A stretch of DNA of 64,000 nt from contig JAYWGN010000034.1 of assembly GCA_043778255.1 (NCBI GenBank), positions 33,296-97,295 on the forward strand. The letters are read 5' to 3'. Source of the DNA: JAYWGN01 sp043778255 (GTDB lineage: Bacteria; Bacteroidota; Bacteroidia; Chitinophagales; Chitinophagaceae). Numbering within the stretch: the first letter of the stretch is position 1; each line of letters starts with the position of its first letter. The notes beneath the pieces are model-generated. The model made no database searches and was not told the origin of the DNA. It worked only from the letters and a program-made list of their open reading frames with translations. Positions 1-8,525 of the stretch are shown piece by piece. Position numbers and translations under genes: made by a program.

Positions 1-2
1 AT

Positions 3-2276
3 TGGGCATTATTTGCTACCTACATAATAGTAGCATTAGCCACACAATGGCTAGCCGATAGCCTTACAGCAAGAGCCGTACAACCAATTATAGGCAACAA
101 AAGTTTTATGTACAAAGGTGGCTTAAGTGCATTAATAAGTGCTGCAAGTTTATGCTTACTACTCAAAACAAATGAGTTGTACATAGGTGCATTGGCAAGT
201 GTTATAAGTATTGGTAGCAAGTATGTGTTTCGTATTGGAGGCAAGCATATATTTAACCCATCGGCATTAGGTATAGTAGCAGTATTGTATGGCACTAGTA
301 ATGCTTGGCTATTGCCCTCACAGTGGGGCTTTAGTGCCACTATATTATTTATGGTGGCTACACTAGGCATTATAGTAATTACTAAGGTACAAAAGCTCGA
401 TGTTTGTTTTGCATTTTTACTTACATTTTTGGGGTTGCTATATTACCGTCAAGTTATTTATTTACATTGGTCGGTCGATGTATTTTGGCAATCCATGAGT
501 ACAGGTAGTTTATTATTATTTAGTTTTTTTATGATAAGCGATCCCAAAACTGCACCCAACCATAAGTATGCCCGTGTACTGTGGGGTATTGCTATAGGTG
601 CTACTGCTTATTACTTTACCATATACCAATTTGTACAAGCTGCACCTATTAAGGTACTAGTATTGTTAGCACCATTAGTGCCATTGTTTAATGCCCTTAC
701 GGGCAAAAATAAAAACATTTTCCTCAACTTAATAAACAATTTTAAATTAAAAATTATGCAAACAAATCACAAAATTGAACTGCCCAATATGGGCAAAAAA
801 ATTACCGCAATTATCATTTTATTTTTATGTGTAAATAGCGACCTATGGAGCTTTTGCGGCTTTTATGTAGCCAAGGCCGACGGTACTATTAAAAACAAAA
901 CTAGCCAAGTTATAATGGTACGAGATGGCAACAAAAATGTAGTAACCATGTATAATGATTACAAAGGCGAATTTAAAGATTTTGCCATGGTAATACCTGT
1001 ACCTACAATATTAAAACAAAATGATATTAAAGTAGTAGATCAAAATATATTTACAATACTTAACGATTACAGCAAACCAAGGCTAGTAGAGTACTGGGAC
1101 CAAAACCCTTGTAATTTATATGACAATTATTATAACAGAAAAAATATGTCAGCAAGTGAAGTAATTGTTACTGGAGTTGGAAAACGAAGTGCCAAAGACA
1201 AAGCAGCCGTTATCATAGAAGCACAGTATATTGTAGGCGAATACGATATACTTATACTTAGTGCTAAAGAAAGTGGTGGGCTTAAAAACTGGCTTTTAGC
1301 CAACGGCTATAAACTGCCACCAGGTGCGGAGGAAGTATTGGAACCTTATATAAAAAGTAACCTCAAGTTTTTTGTGGTAAAGGTAAATATGGAAGCAAAG
1401 AAAAAACTACCTGGCGATTACTTACGCCCATTGCAAATCACTTTTAATTCGCCTAAGTTTATGTTGCCTATAAGGCTTGGTATGGCTAATGCCGATGGCG
1501 ATCAGGATATGATAGTATATGCATTTACCAAAAAAGGAAGAGTAGAATGTACCAACTACCGTACAGCAAGTTTGCCTACTGGCAATAATGTGCCGCTGTT
1601 TGTGAAAGATGATTTTGGAAAATTTTACAGTACCCTATTTGAAAATCAGTGGCAAAAAGAAGGTAAAAATGTAGCTATGCTAGAGTATGCATGGAATGTA
1701 ACACCCAACCCCAATATAATGAAATGCGACCCTTGTGTAGCAACCGTACCAACAGCTGCCGACCTTGTACAGGCTGGGGTTTGGTGGCTTAATAGCCCAA
1801 CTAATTATAACAATTATGATGATGTAGAAAACGATGAAGAAAACCTCACTAAAGATGTATATTTTACACGGTTACATATAAGGTACAACAGAGCCAACTT
1901 TGCACAAGACCTCAACTTTATGTACACCCCCAACAAAGAAAACTACCAAGCAAGGTATGTAATTAACCATCCTGCCGAAGGTGATTTTAGTTGTACAGCT
2001 GGTACTGAGTATTTAAAAAAATTAAAACAACGCCGTAAAGAAGAACTCATACAATTACAACACTTAACCGGCAAAACCTACAGCCAATATACTTTGGCAA
2101 GTACTACAAATGAAGAAAATAGCAATGTGGCTAACAGCGACGCCACTTACGCCAAAGCAGCTATAGGCTTACAATACACTACAAATAATTCTACTAATTA
2201 TGGCTTGTTAGCCTTAAGCTTGTTAGCCATAGGAGCAATAATTTATGTAAAACAAAAATCAATTGTGCATATTTAA
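3..2276 (+). CDS. RnfD/NqrB-like membrane domain fused to DUF2330 domain (5' end outside window)
   Basis: The frame is open from base 3, so the gene starts before the window; the first internal ATG (108) lies inside a membrane segment and is not a credible start. The first 240 or so residues are hydrophobic, with the motifs GGKHIFNPSALGIV and ISDPKTAPNHKYAR that resemble the RnfD/NqrB family of electron-transport membrane subunits. From about base 756 the frame runs without a stop into a second signal-like segment (MQTNHKIEL..., then a hydrophobic stretch) and a large soluble domain with CGFYVAKADG and VMVRDGNKNVVTMYNDY, typical of DUF2330, ending in one membrane helix (TNYGLLALSLLAIGAIIYV). 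In relatives I expect these as two proteins, so this is a fusion or an unmarked gene boundary at ATG 756. The DUF2330 part should lie outside the inner membrane. Its function is unknown. Confidence 0.7.
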   Translation, partial: WALFATYIIVALATQWLADSLTARAVQPIIGNKSFMYKGGLSALISAASLCLLLKTNELYIGALASVISIGSKYVFRIGGKHIFNPSALGIVAVLYGTSNAWLLPSQWGFSATILFMVATLGIIVITKVQKLDVCFAFLLTFLGLLYYRQVIYLHWSVDVFWQSMSTGSLLLFSFFMISDPKTAPNHKYARVLWGIAIGATAYYFTIYQFVQAAPIKVLVLLAPLVPLFNALTGKNKNIFLNLINNFKLKIMQTNHKIELPNMGKKITAIIILFLCVNSDLWSFCGFYVAKADGTIKNKTSQVIMVRDGNKNVVTMYNDYKGEFKDFAMVIPVPTILKQNDIKVVDQNIFTILNDYSKPRLVEYWDQNPCNLYDNYYNRKNMSASEVIVTGVGKRSAKDKAAVIIEAQYIVGEYDILILSAKESGGLKNWLLANGYKLPPGAEEVLEPYIKSNLKFFVVKVNMEAKKKLPGDYLRPLQITFNSPKFMLPIRLGMANADGDQDMIVYAFTKKGRVECTNYRTASLPTGNNVPLFVKDDFGKFYSTLFENQWQKEGKNVAMLEYAWNVTPNPNIMKCDPCVATVPTAADLVQAGVWWLNSPTNYNNYDDVENDEENLTKDVYFTRLHIRYNRANFAQDLNFMYTPNKENYQARYVINHPAEGDFSCTAGTEYLKKLKQRRKEELIQLQHLTGKTYSQYTLASTTNEENSNVANSDATYAKAAIGLQYTTNNSTNYGLLALSLLAIGAIIYVKQKSIVHI

Positions 2277-2305
2277 AAAATCATAATAAGTTAAATAAAT
2301 TGAAG

Positions 2306-2343
2306 ATGGTTTGCAATAGATAATACTTGCAAACCATTTTTTT
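2306..2343 (+). terminator. Rho-independent terminator
   Basis: An 11-bp perfect stem (ATGGTTTGCAA / TTGCAAACCAT) with a 10-base loop is followed by a T run. It lies 30 bases after the stop of the DUF2330 fusion gene and separates it from the tonB group. Confidence 0.85.
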
Positions 2344-2383
2344 ATAGCAGTGTACTATACATTTTCTCAATTTTTTTTATGGA

Positions 2384-2424
2384 ATCTTAGCATCAATTCA
2401 TCTTAGCATAAATTCCAGCGCTGG
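2384..2424. repeat. Tandem 16-bp repeat plus CCAGCGCTGG palindrome upstream of tonB
   Basis: Two abutting 16-bp copies (2384-2399 and 2400-2415, 15 of 16 identical, core ATCTTAGCAT) run into the perfect 10-bp palindrome CCAGCGCTGG and a T run. The block is about 90 bases before the tonB start. It could be an operator or a weak terminator; nothing more can be said from sequence. Confidence 0.5.
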
Positions 2425-2510
2425 TTTTTTTTGTAGAATATTAAACAATTTTCCACCTATTATTTATTGAAAAAAAAATAATGGGTTAACACACAATTAA
2501 AACCTCTATT

Positions 2511-3338
2511 ATGCAACAGCAACAAATATTACAAGCCAGTTATTTAGATATTTTGTTTGAATACAAAAACAAAAACTATGGTGCATACCAACTCCGCAAA
2601 TCGTACAATGTAAGGCTATACAAAGCTATTAGTATTACACTACTATTAGCAGTAGGTGTGGTGCTTTTGTTATCGTCATTTAAGCCAAAGGCTAACATAA
2701 ATGTATTAGTAAAACCTCCCATAATAACTTCAACAATTGCTATACCTCGTACCAAAGAAACTCCAAAAAATAAACAACCTAAAACTACTACCACCAAAGC
2801 AATAAAACCAAACACTAAAGTATATGCTCAACCCAATTTAGTAACCGAAGCAGTAGAAGCTACACTTGCTAATGCTACTGCAGTACCTACACCTATAACT
2901 ACTGCCAATGGTGGCGAACCCTCCGATGGCGATTTGCCTCCAAGCCAAGGTGGCGGTACAGATACTATTGCAACTGCAAAGCCAATAATACTACCACCCA
3001 CAATAGTAGAAAATAATACACCAATGGACGACCCAGATATTGCTGCAAGTTACCCTGGCGGAAAAAAAGCATTGGCGCTATACTTACAACAAAAGTTAGA
3101 AAGTGAAACAGTAGAAAATGGGGAACCCAAAAAAATAATAGTAATATTTATTGTAGAAAAAGATGGCTCAATAACCAACGTAAGTACACAAAATAATAAC
3201 GACCAACAATTTGTTGCCAAAACCATAAAAGCATTTAACCAAATGAAAAAATGGATACCAGCAACCGAGCATAAAGAATTAGTAAGGCAATATATAGCCA
3301 TACCAGTTACCATTACACCAAATGATGAGGAGCAATAA
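2511..3338 (+). CDS. tonB: Energy transducer TonB family protein
   Basis: A 275-residue TonB-type energy transducer, which links the proton-motive force at the inner membrane to outer-membrane receptors such as the one at 23906. The N-terminus has the Bacteroidota signature LFEYKNKNYGAYQLRKSY followed by one membrane helix at about residues 38-57. A Pro/Thr/Lys-rich periplasmic spacer covers residues 65-170, and the C-terminal TonB fold covers about 175-270 (YPGGKKALALYLQQKL, VEKDGSITNV). The ATG sits after an A-rich leader. The next three genes follow on the same strand with short gaps and probably share its transcript. ExbB/ExbD genes are not seen and would be elsewhere. Confidence 0.88.
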   Translation: MQQQQILQASYLDILFEYKNKNYGAYQLRKSYNVRLYKAISITLLLAVGVVLLLSSFKPKANINVLVKPPIITSTIAIPRTKETPKNKQPKTTTTKAIKPNTKVYAQPNLVTEAVEATLANATAVPTPITTANGGEPSDGDLPPSQGGGTDTIATAKPIILPPTIVENNTPMDDPDIAASYPGGKKALALYLQQKLESETVENGEPKKIIVIFIVEKDGSITNVSTQNNNDQQFVAKTIKAFNQMKKWIPATEHKELVRQYIAIPVTITPNDEEQ

Positions 3339-3405
3339 TTTACAAATATTTTATAGCAATTATGTTAATTATCATTTATCTTGCTTACCCAAACCTTAGT
3401 ATATA

Positions 3406-3660
3406 ATGGCATACGAAGAACAAAGAGAAAAAAGTAGAAGAATGATGCAACTATCAGGCTCATTAATTGACCTTGTATTGGGGTTACTAATGGTGGCAGT
3501 TGGTGTTATTATAATAAAAGAAAATCATTTTAAAATACCCCAAATTGTAAAGTTTGTAGAAGATAGAGATGCACTCCTCATTAAAATATTTGGCTACGTA
3601 ACACTTGTGTATGGCCTTTGGAGGTTGTACCGGGCTTATGTAAAAATTAAAGATAATTAA
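3406..3660 (+). CDS. Small two-helix membrane protein, unknown function
   Basis: An 84-residue protein with a charged N-terminus (MAYEEQREKSRRMMQ) and two predicted membrane helices at about residues 18-38 and 58-77. I do not recognise a named family. It lies 67 bases after tonB and ends 3 bases before the PstS-like lipoprotein gene, so it is almost certainly co-transcribed and may act in the same envelope process. Its codon use matches that of its neighbours. Confidence 0.7.
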   Translation: MAYEEQREKSRRMMQLSGSLIDLVLGLLMVAVGVIIIKENHFKIPQIVKFVEDRDALLIKIFGYVTLVYGLWRLYRAYVKIKDN

Positions 3661-3663
3661 CCC

Positions 3664-4572
3664 ATGGTAAAATGTGTTGTAATACTATTAACTGTACTTT
3701 TTGCAAGTTGTAATACTAGCAAACCTAGTGCTACAGCCGAAACAGCAAGAAAAGGTACTTTTAAAATAACAGCCGACGAATCGTTTAAGCCTATTATTGA
3801 TTCGCAAATAGCCGTTTTTTTAAGTGCTTATCCCGATATTACAATTAATGTTGTGTACAAATCCGAAGCAGAGTGTTTTAAAGCTTTTGATACTGATAGT
3901 GCCACAAGGCTTATAATAACTACACGTACATTTAGTACTGATGAGTTGGCTTATTATAATCAAAAATTTCCTAATGGCGTAATGACCGATAAAGTAGCTA
4001 ACGACGGTATAGCGGTATTGCTTAACCCTGCTGCAAAAGATTCACTATTTACCAAAAACGACCTGAAAGAAATATTGTTAGGCATAAGTAAGTACAAATA
4101 CAAACCAGTATTTGACGGCTTAAAAGAAACTAGTAATATTAGGTATATGCTTGACTCCATACTACACCAAAGCAACATTCCTACTACCGTTACAGGGCTC
4201 GATAGCACAAAGGCTGTAATTGACTTTGTGGCACGTAACCCCAATGCTATGGGCTTTGTAGGGGTTAGTTGGGTAGGTAACGATCAAGATAGTGAGCAAC
4301 TTTCCTTTTTACGAAAAGTTAAAATTGCATCAATAAAATGTGAAAGTTGTAGCTTACCACTCTATAAAAAGCCCTACCAAGCCAATATTGCTACCAAACA
4401 GTATGCTTTGGTACGTGGTTTGTATTATATAGTTAAGAATGACCAAGGTGGTGTGGCTACTAACTTTGCTAAATGGTTGGAACAAGAACGAGGACAACTC
4501 ATTTTTAAAACAGCCTATTTAGTACCAACCAAATCACCCGTATTTGTTCAAGAGGTTGATGTAACACAATAA
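3664..4572 (+). CDS. PstS-like substrate-binding lipoprotein
   Basis: A 302-residue periplasmic binding-protein-like lipoprotein. The signal peptide ends in a lipobox (VLFASC, lipidated Cys16). The mature part resembles the phosphate-binding PstS family: GTFKITADESFKPIIDSQIAVF at the first strand-helix unit, NDGIAVLLNPAA in the middle and ARNPNAMGFVGVSWV near the second lobe. No pstC, pstA or pstB lies nearby; the neighbours are tonB and a TPR protein. It may therefore serve as an accessory binding or sensing protein rather than as part of an ABC importer. Ligand identity (phosphate or another oxyanion) is inferred from the family only. Confidence 0.72.
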   Translation: MVKCVVILLTVLFASCNTSKPSATAETARKGTFKITADESFKPIIDSQIAVFLSAYPDITINVVYKSEAECFKAFDTDSATRLIITTRTFSTDELAYYNQKFPNGVMTDKVANDGIAVLLNPAAKDSLFTKNDLKEILLGISKYKYKPVFDGLKETSNIRYMLDSILHQSNIPTTVTGLDSTKAVIDFVARNPNAMGFVGVSWVGNDQDSEQLSFLRKVKIASIKCESCSLPLYKKPYQANIATKQYALVRGLYYIVKNDQGGVATNFAKWLEQERGQLIFKTAYLVPTKSPVFVQEVDVTQ

Positions 4573-4604
4573 CAATTTAAACAAAAAGTAAAACTTAAAA
4601 CACA

Positions 4605-6362
4605 ATGACAAAGTCGCTTAAAATGTGCATCTTATTTTCATTTATTTTTTTGGTAAATAATGCTACTGCACAAAGCATTGATAATGCAAAAAAATTGTTC
4701 AATTATGAACGATACGTTTCAGCCAAAACAGAGTTGCAAAAGTTGCTAGCAGCCGACCCTAAAAATGCCGATGCAAATTATTGGTTAGTACTCAGCAACC
4801 TAATGATGTACGATATGAAAGCCGCCAAAGCCTCTATAGCAGCTGCTTTAGCTGCTAATCCTAATAATGCACTAATAACTGTAGCAGCAGGGCATGTAGC
4901 ACTATTTGATAATAACAAAGCTGAAGCCCGTAGTAAGTTTGAAACCGCTATAAGCCTAAGCGATAAAAAAACATTGAACCAAACACTTATAGCAATTGGT
5001 AGAGCAAATGGTACAGCAAGTATAGCCCAAAGCGAACCCGACTACGGTATTGAAAAGCTCAATATAGCCTTAGTAAAAGAACCCAATAATGTAGATATAT
5101 TAATAACCCTTGGCGACTGTTACCGTCGTAAAATTGATGGTAGCAATGCAGTACAAAATTATACTAAGGCAGCTAATATGGCACCACAAAATCCTATACC
5201 AGTGTACCGTATGGGGCAAGTGTACAAAACACAAGATAACTGTAACTCACTTATCAAATATTTTACAGAAGCCACTACACGTAATGCTGAATTTATGCCA
5301 GCTTACCGTGAGTTGTTCGATAGCTATGCCAACGACGAAAGCCAGTGTTACAACATAGCCAATGCCCGTACTTTTTTAGATAAATTTATTGCCACATCTG
5401 ACCCGGGGTTTGATGCCGATAAAATTAAAATGACCTTTTGCTACTACAATAAAGATTATGCCTGTGCCCTCACCGAAGCTAATGCAATAAGCACAAAGTA
5501 TGATGAAAAAGCAGCAACCGATATGTTACTTTGGAAAGGTTATATATATGACAAAACTAGAGATTCAGTAAATGCATTAGCCTCACTCGAAAGTTACTTT
5601 ATAAAGCAACCCGATTTTGATTATCGCATATATAGAAAAGCAGCCGAAATTGCAACTAAAGTACCCGGTAAAGAAATTACCGCTATAAACTTTTACAATA
5701 AATATTTAGAAAAAGCAGAAGACATAAAAGCAAAAGTATTTGTATATACAAAGTGTGCCGAAATAAATGAAAGAATAAAAAATTACCCCGAAGCTATTAA
5801 TTGGTACAAAAAAGTAATTGAATTTAAAGATGCACCAACCAATGCCGATTATTACAAACTTGGAGTGGCACAGTACAACCAACAAGATTACGTTGGCGGT
5901 ATAGCCACATTTAGAACTTACTCCGAAAAGTTTGCAACCGATTACCGTGGCAACTTTTGGGCTGCACGTTGCAATGCCCAACTTGATAGTACAGGCAAAC
6001 TTGGCCTAGCCATTGATGATTATGAAAAATGTATAAAAATAGCAGAACTAGAGCCAGAAAAAAACAAAAAACCATTAGTAGAAGCCACCAAATACTTAAT
6101 AGCCACCTATGTAAATGCCAAAAATGATAAAGTAAATGCAAAGCTAAATTTGGAAAAGTTAAAATTAATAGACCCAACCAATGGCGAAATTGTAAACTTT
6201 GAAGCAATGCTGAGTGGAGCCAAACTACCACCACCACCCAAAGCTGTAACTACACCTGTTATAAAAACACCAGGCGTAAAACAACCAGCCATAAAAGCAT
6301 CAGCCGGAACTACCATTAAACCAGGTACTGTACCCAAAAAAGTACCTACACCAAAACGTTAA
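4605..6362 (+). CDS. Secreted TPR-repeat protein
   Basis: A 585-residue protein with a signal peptide (cleavage near ATAQ, residue 23) followed by a long series of tetratricopeptide-like helical pairs over about residues 30-520. Examples are LLAADPKNADANYWL, ALVKEPNNVDILITLGDCY and NPIPVYRMGQVYK. The tail is rich in Pro, Lys and Thr. Such repeats act as protein-binding scaffolds, so it is probably a periplasmic or outer-membrane-facing adaptor. It is the last gene of the tonB group and is followed by a clear terminator. No enzymatic motif is visible. Confidence 0.8.
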   Translation: MTKSLKMCILFSFIFLVNNATAQSIDNAKKLFNYERYVSAKTELQKLLAADPKNADANYWLVLSNLMMYDMKAAKASIAAALAANPNNALITVAAGHVALFDNNKAEARSKFETAISLSDKKTLNQTLIAIGRANGTASIAQSEPDYGIEKLNIALVKEPNNVDILITLGDCYRRKIDGSNAVQNYTKAANMAPQNPIPVYRMGQVYKTQDNCNSLIKYFTEATTRNAEFMPAYRELFDSYANDESQCYNIANARTFLDKFIATSDPGFDADKIKMTFCYYNKDYACALTEANAISTKYDEKAATDMLLWKGYIYDKTRDSVNALASLESYFIKQPDFDYRIYRKAAEIATKVPGKEITAINFYNKYLEKAEDIKAKVFVYTKCAEINERIKNYPEAINWYKKVIEFKDAPTNADYYKLGVAQYNQQDYVGGIATFRTYSEKFATDYRGNFWAARCNAQLDSTGKLGLAIDDYEKCIKIAELEPEKNKKPLVEATKYLIATYVNAKNDKVNAKLNLEKLKLIDPTNGEIVNFEAMLSGAKLPPPPKAVTTPVIKTPGVKQPAIKASAGTTIKPGTVPKKVPTPKR

Positions 6363-6387
6363 ACAGTTCACGTTTCAACCATATTTC

Positions 6388-6425
6388 AAATCCCTTGTTA
6401 TTAAGCTAATAGGGGATTTTTTATT
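6388..6425 (+). terminator. Rho-independent terminator
   Basis: AAATCCCTT pairs with AGGGGATTT (one G-T pair) around a 14-base loop, followed by TTTTTT. It closes the tonB-TPR group just before the nuoA promoter. Confidence 0.75.
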
Positions 6426-6447
6426 TTAAAAATAGCAAATACTAGTG

Positions 6448-6455
6448 TATTTTTG
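6448..6455 (+). promoter_or_regulatory. Bacteroidota -7 element (TATTTTTG) before nuoA
   Basis: TATTTTTG fits the TAnnTTTG element of the Bacteroidota primary sigma factor. It ends 22 bases before the nuoA ATG and follows the upstream terminator directly, so this is the likely start of the nuo transcript. No good TTTG -33 box was found. Confidence 0.55.
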
Positions 6456-6477
6456 CTAACACAATAATATCTGCATT

Positions 6478-6876
6478 ATGCACATTTTTTTTCTTCAAAT
6501 AGCTACAAGCCAAAGCACTTCAAGTACTTATTTTCCTATAGGTTTACAGTTGGTATTTGCTATATTATTTGTAGGGTTTATGATGTGGCTTACACATGCA
6601 CTTGGCCCAACACGTAAAACAGCGGATAAGTTAGAAAACTTTGAAAGTGGAATTGAGCTACAAGGCAATGCAAGGCAACCCATGGCCATCAAGTATTTTT
6701 TGGTAGCCATATTATTTGTGTTGTTCGATGTGGAGGTTATTTTCTTTTACCCTTATGCAGTTAATTTTAGAGAGTTGGGGTGGTCAGGGTTTGTAGAGTT
6801 GCTTATGTTTATTGGTTTCTTTTTATGTGGGTTTACCTACATTATTAAAAAAGGAGCATTGGAATGGGAGGAGTAA
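6478..6876 (+). CDS. nuoA: NADH-quinone oxidoreductase subunit A
   Basis: A 132-residue membrane subunit of respiratory complex I. Three membrane helices lie at about residues 18-40, 78-98 and 105-125. Family motifs are visible: KLENFESGIELQGNA (the NuoA loop between helices 1 and 2) and KYFLVAILFVLFDVEVIFFYP with the conserved acidic residues of helix 2. NuoA helps form the quinone cavity next to NuoH. It opens the nuoABCDEF run; a 358-bp spacer filled by repeats separates it from nuoB, much longer than usual for this operon. Confidence 0.95.
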   Translation: MHIFFLQIATSQSTSSTYFPIGLQLVFAILFVGFMMWLTHALGPTRKTADKLENFESGIELQGNARQPMAIKYFLVAILFVLFDVEVIFFYPYAVNFRELGWSGFVELLMFIGFFLCGFTYIIKKGALEWEE

Positions 6877-6885
6877 AAAAACAGT

Positions 6886-7065
6886 TTTGGGCGTAACCCT
6901 GCAAGAACAGGGTCAGCCTGTCCCGTATTTTATGCGGGAGGCTATCCGTTCCAACTTGCCTACCGGCAGGCAGGTCTTTTTTGCAAGAAAACGGCAAAAA
7001 AGGATTTCCACGGAATAAAATCCCGCTTATTGCGGGAATCCCTTACGCATCGTGCCGAAGTAATA
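6886..7065. repeat. GC-rich dispersed palindromic repeat between nuoA and nuoB
   Basis: This block is far richer in G+C than its surroundings and is built of hairpins. It holds a CCCG/CGGG hairpin at about 6921-6937, an imperfect 22-bp palindrome at 6954-6975 (core TACCGGCAGGCAGG), and CCCGC/GCGGG around TTATT at about 7022-7036. The 22-bp palindrome differs at two bases from the perfect copy at 63915-63936. A short out-of-frame reading frame crosses the block (to 7018) but looks like translated repeat, not a gene. Confidence 0.75.
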
Positions 7066-7150
7066 AAAAGCAAATGAATTTATAAATAAAACATCAAAAA
7101 AAAATTAAAAAATAATATCTAAACATAATATCCGTAAGGATTAAGCCGAT

Positions 7151-7232
7151 TAGCACAATAGCACATTATCACATTAGCATATTATCACATTATCACATTA
7201 TCGCATTATCAAATCATCAAATCATCAAATTA
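7151..7232. repeat. 8-bp tandem repeat ending at the nuoB start
   Basis: About nine imperfect copies of an 8-bp unit (CACATTAT, drifting to CAAATCAT) fill the sequence directly before the nuoB ATG at 7235. The unit length allows slippage, and any gain or loss would change the distance from upstream signals to the start. No Shine-Dalgarno sequence is visible between the array and the ATG. Confidence 0.75.
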
Positions 7233-7234
7233 CC

Positions 7235-7858
7235 ATGTCACGCCCAGTACAATACAATAACCACCCAGCACCAGTACCCTTAAGCAATTATGGCAGCAAA
7301 AACCCCGACCTTAGTACCAACATACAGTACCTACAAAATGTACCCGAAGGTCACCAAGGCGAAGGCTTTATGGCAACATCATTTGACAAAATTATTGGCC
7401 TAGCCCGCAAAAATTCCATGTGGCCATTACCCTTTGCAACCAGCTGTTGTGGTATTGAGTTTATGGGTACTATGGGCAGCCATTATGACCTTGCCAGGTT
7501 TGGTAGCGAAAGGGTAGGCTTTAGCCCACGCCAATGCGACCTACTAATGGTAATGGGTACCATAGCCAAAAAAATGGGACCCATACTAAGGCAAGTATAC
7601 TTGCAAATGGCCGAGCCACGTTGGGTATTAGCCGTAGGTGCTTGTGCCAGTAGTGGCGGTATATTTGATACCTACAGTGTACTACAAGGCATTGACCAAG
7701 TAATACCAGTAGATGTGTATGTGCCAGGTTGCCCACCCCGCCCCGAAGGTATAATTGACGGCATACTCCGCATACAAGACCTAATACATAACGAGAGTAC
7801 CCGCCGTAGGCATACACCACAGTACAAAGCACTACTCGATGGGTATGGAATACAATAA
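7235..7858 (+). CDS. nuoB: NADH-quinone oxidoreductase subunit B
   Basis: A 207-residue peripheral-arm subunit of complex I that carries the terminal 4Fe-4S cluster N2 and passes electrons to quinone. Cluster ligands are visible as the adjacent pair in FATSCCGIEFMG, in VGACASSGGIF, and in YVPGCPPRPEGI. The length is normal, with a longer N-terminal extension (residues 1-45). The start is an ATG placed directly after the 8-bp tandem array. It is followed after 2 bases by a dispersed GC-rich repeat, then nuoC. Confidence 0.96.
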   Translation: MSRPVQYNNHPAPVPLSNYGSKNPDLSTNIQYLQNVPEGHQGEGFMATSFDKIIGLARKNSMWPLPFATSCCGIEFMGTMGSHYDLARFGSERVGFSPRQCDLLMVMGTIAKKMGPILRQVYLQMAEPRWVLAVGACASSGGIFDTYSVLQGIDQVIPVDVYVPGCPPRPEGIIDGILRIQDLIHNESTRRRHTPQYKALLDGYGIQ

Positions 7859-7860
7859 AC

Positions 7861-7888
7861 TGCCCCCTAAATCCCCCAAGGGGGACTT
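7861..7888. repeat. CCCCCAAGGGGG-type dispersed repeat (intergenic copy)
   Basis: The block TGCCCCCTAAATCCCCCAAG plus GGGGACTT lies between nuoB and nuoC. Its reverse complement matches the sequence inside nuoC (7970) and nuoD (9089), so it is a third copy in the opposite orientation. The run CCCCC-AA-GGGGG can pair with itself. Confidence 0.75.
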
Positions 7889-7930
7889 AGTAAATTAATA
7901 AAAGTATAAACTGATTAAAAAAAGAGTAAA

Positions 7931-8485
7931 ATGGAAGATATTTTAAATAATTATAAAGATGTTACCAAGAACCCCCCTTGGGTGGTAGGAGGGCAAGGGG
8001 CAGAAGGACTAGAAAAAGCTTTAACAGAAAAGTTTGCTCATTTGGTTACCAATTTTGAAACGCCTTATGGTATGCTCACCTTTGAAACACCCAAAGAAAA
8101 CAACCTAAAAGTATTGCAGTATTTATATGAAGAGTTAGGGTTTCAGTTTATGACAGACCTTACAGCCGTACACTACCCCAATAATGTGGGTAGGGAGTTA
8201 GCAGTTGTATATCACCTACACAACCTTACCCAAAATGTACGAATACGCTTAAAAGTATTTACCAATATAGCCACACCCGATGTATTTACTGCAAGTAAAC
8301 TATTTGCATCGGCTAATTTTCAAGAGAGAGAAGCTTTTGATTTTTACGGCGTTAATTTTGTAGGGCATCCCAACTTAAAAAGAATATTAAATGTAGATGA
8401 AATGGATTATTTCCCCTTACGTAAGGAGTTTCCATTAGAAGATCAAACAAGAGTAGACAAGGACGATGCCATGTTTGGGAGGTAA
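7931..8485 (+). CDS. nuoC: NADH-quinone oxidoreductase subunit C
   Basis: A 184-residue complex I 30-kDa subunit of the quinone-facing peripheral arm. The conserved core is at residues 45-184, including FQFMTDLTAVHYP, AVVYHLHNL, the signature EREAFDFYGVNFVGHPNLKR and the C-terminal FPLRKEFPLEDQTR. Residues 13-24 (KNPPWVVGGQGA) do not belong to the family and are encoded by a GC-rich palindromic repeat that also occurs in nuoD and in the spacer before this gene. The start ATG follows an A-rich leader. NuoC and NuoD are separate here. Confidence 0.94.
   Translation: MEDILNNYKDVTKNPPWVVGGQGAEGLEKALTEKFAHLVTNFETPYGMLTFETPKENNLKVLQYLYEELGFQFMTDLTAVHYPNNVGRELAVVYHLHNLTQNVRIRLKVFTNIATPDVFTASKLFASANFQEREAFDFYGVNFVGHPNLKRILNVDEMDYFPLRKEFPLEDQTRVDKDDAMFGR
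7970..8007 (+). repeat. Dispersed palindromic repeat inside the nuoC coding region
   Basis: AACCCCCCTTGGGTGGTAGG and the following GGGCAAGGGGCAG are translated in frame as NPPWVVGGQGA. The same DNA block and peptide recur in nuoD. The insertion keeps the frame and lies before the conserved NuoC fold. Confidence 0.8.
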
Positions 8486-8525
8486 AAAAATAAATGATAA
8501 ACAACAATTAATAATTTTAAAAAAT

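Noticed and set aside
6812..7018. 68-residue frame crossing the end of nuoA and the GC-rich repeat
   Set aside because: It overlaps nuoA out of frame and its second half is a translation of the palindromic repeat block; there is no independent start signal.
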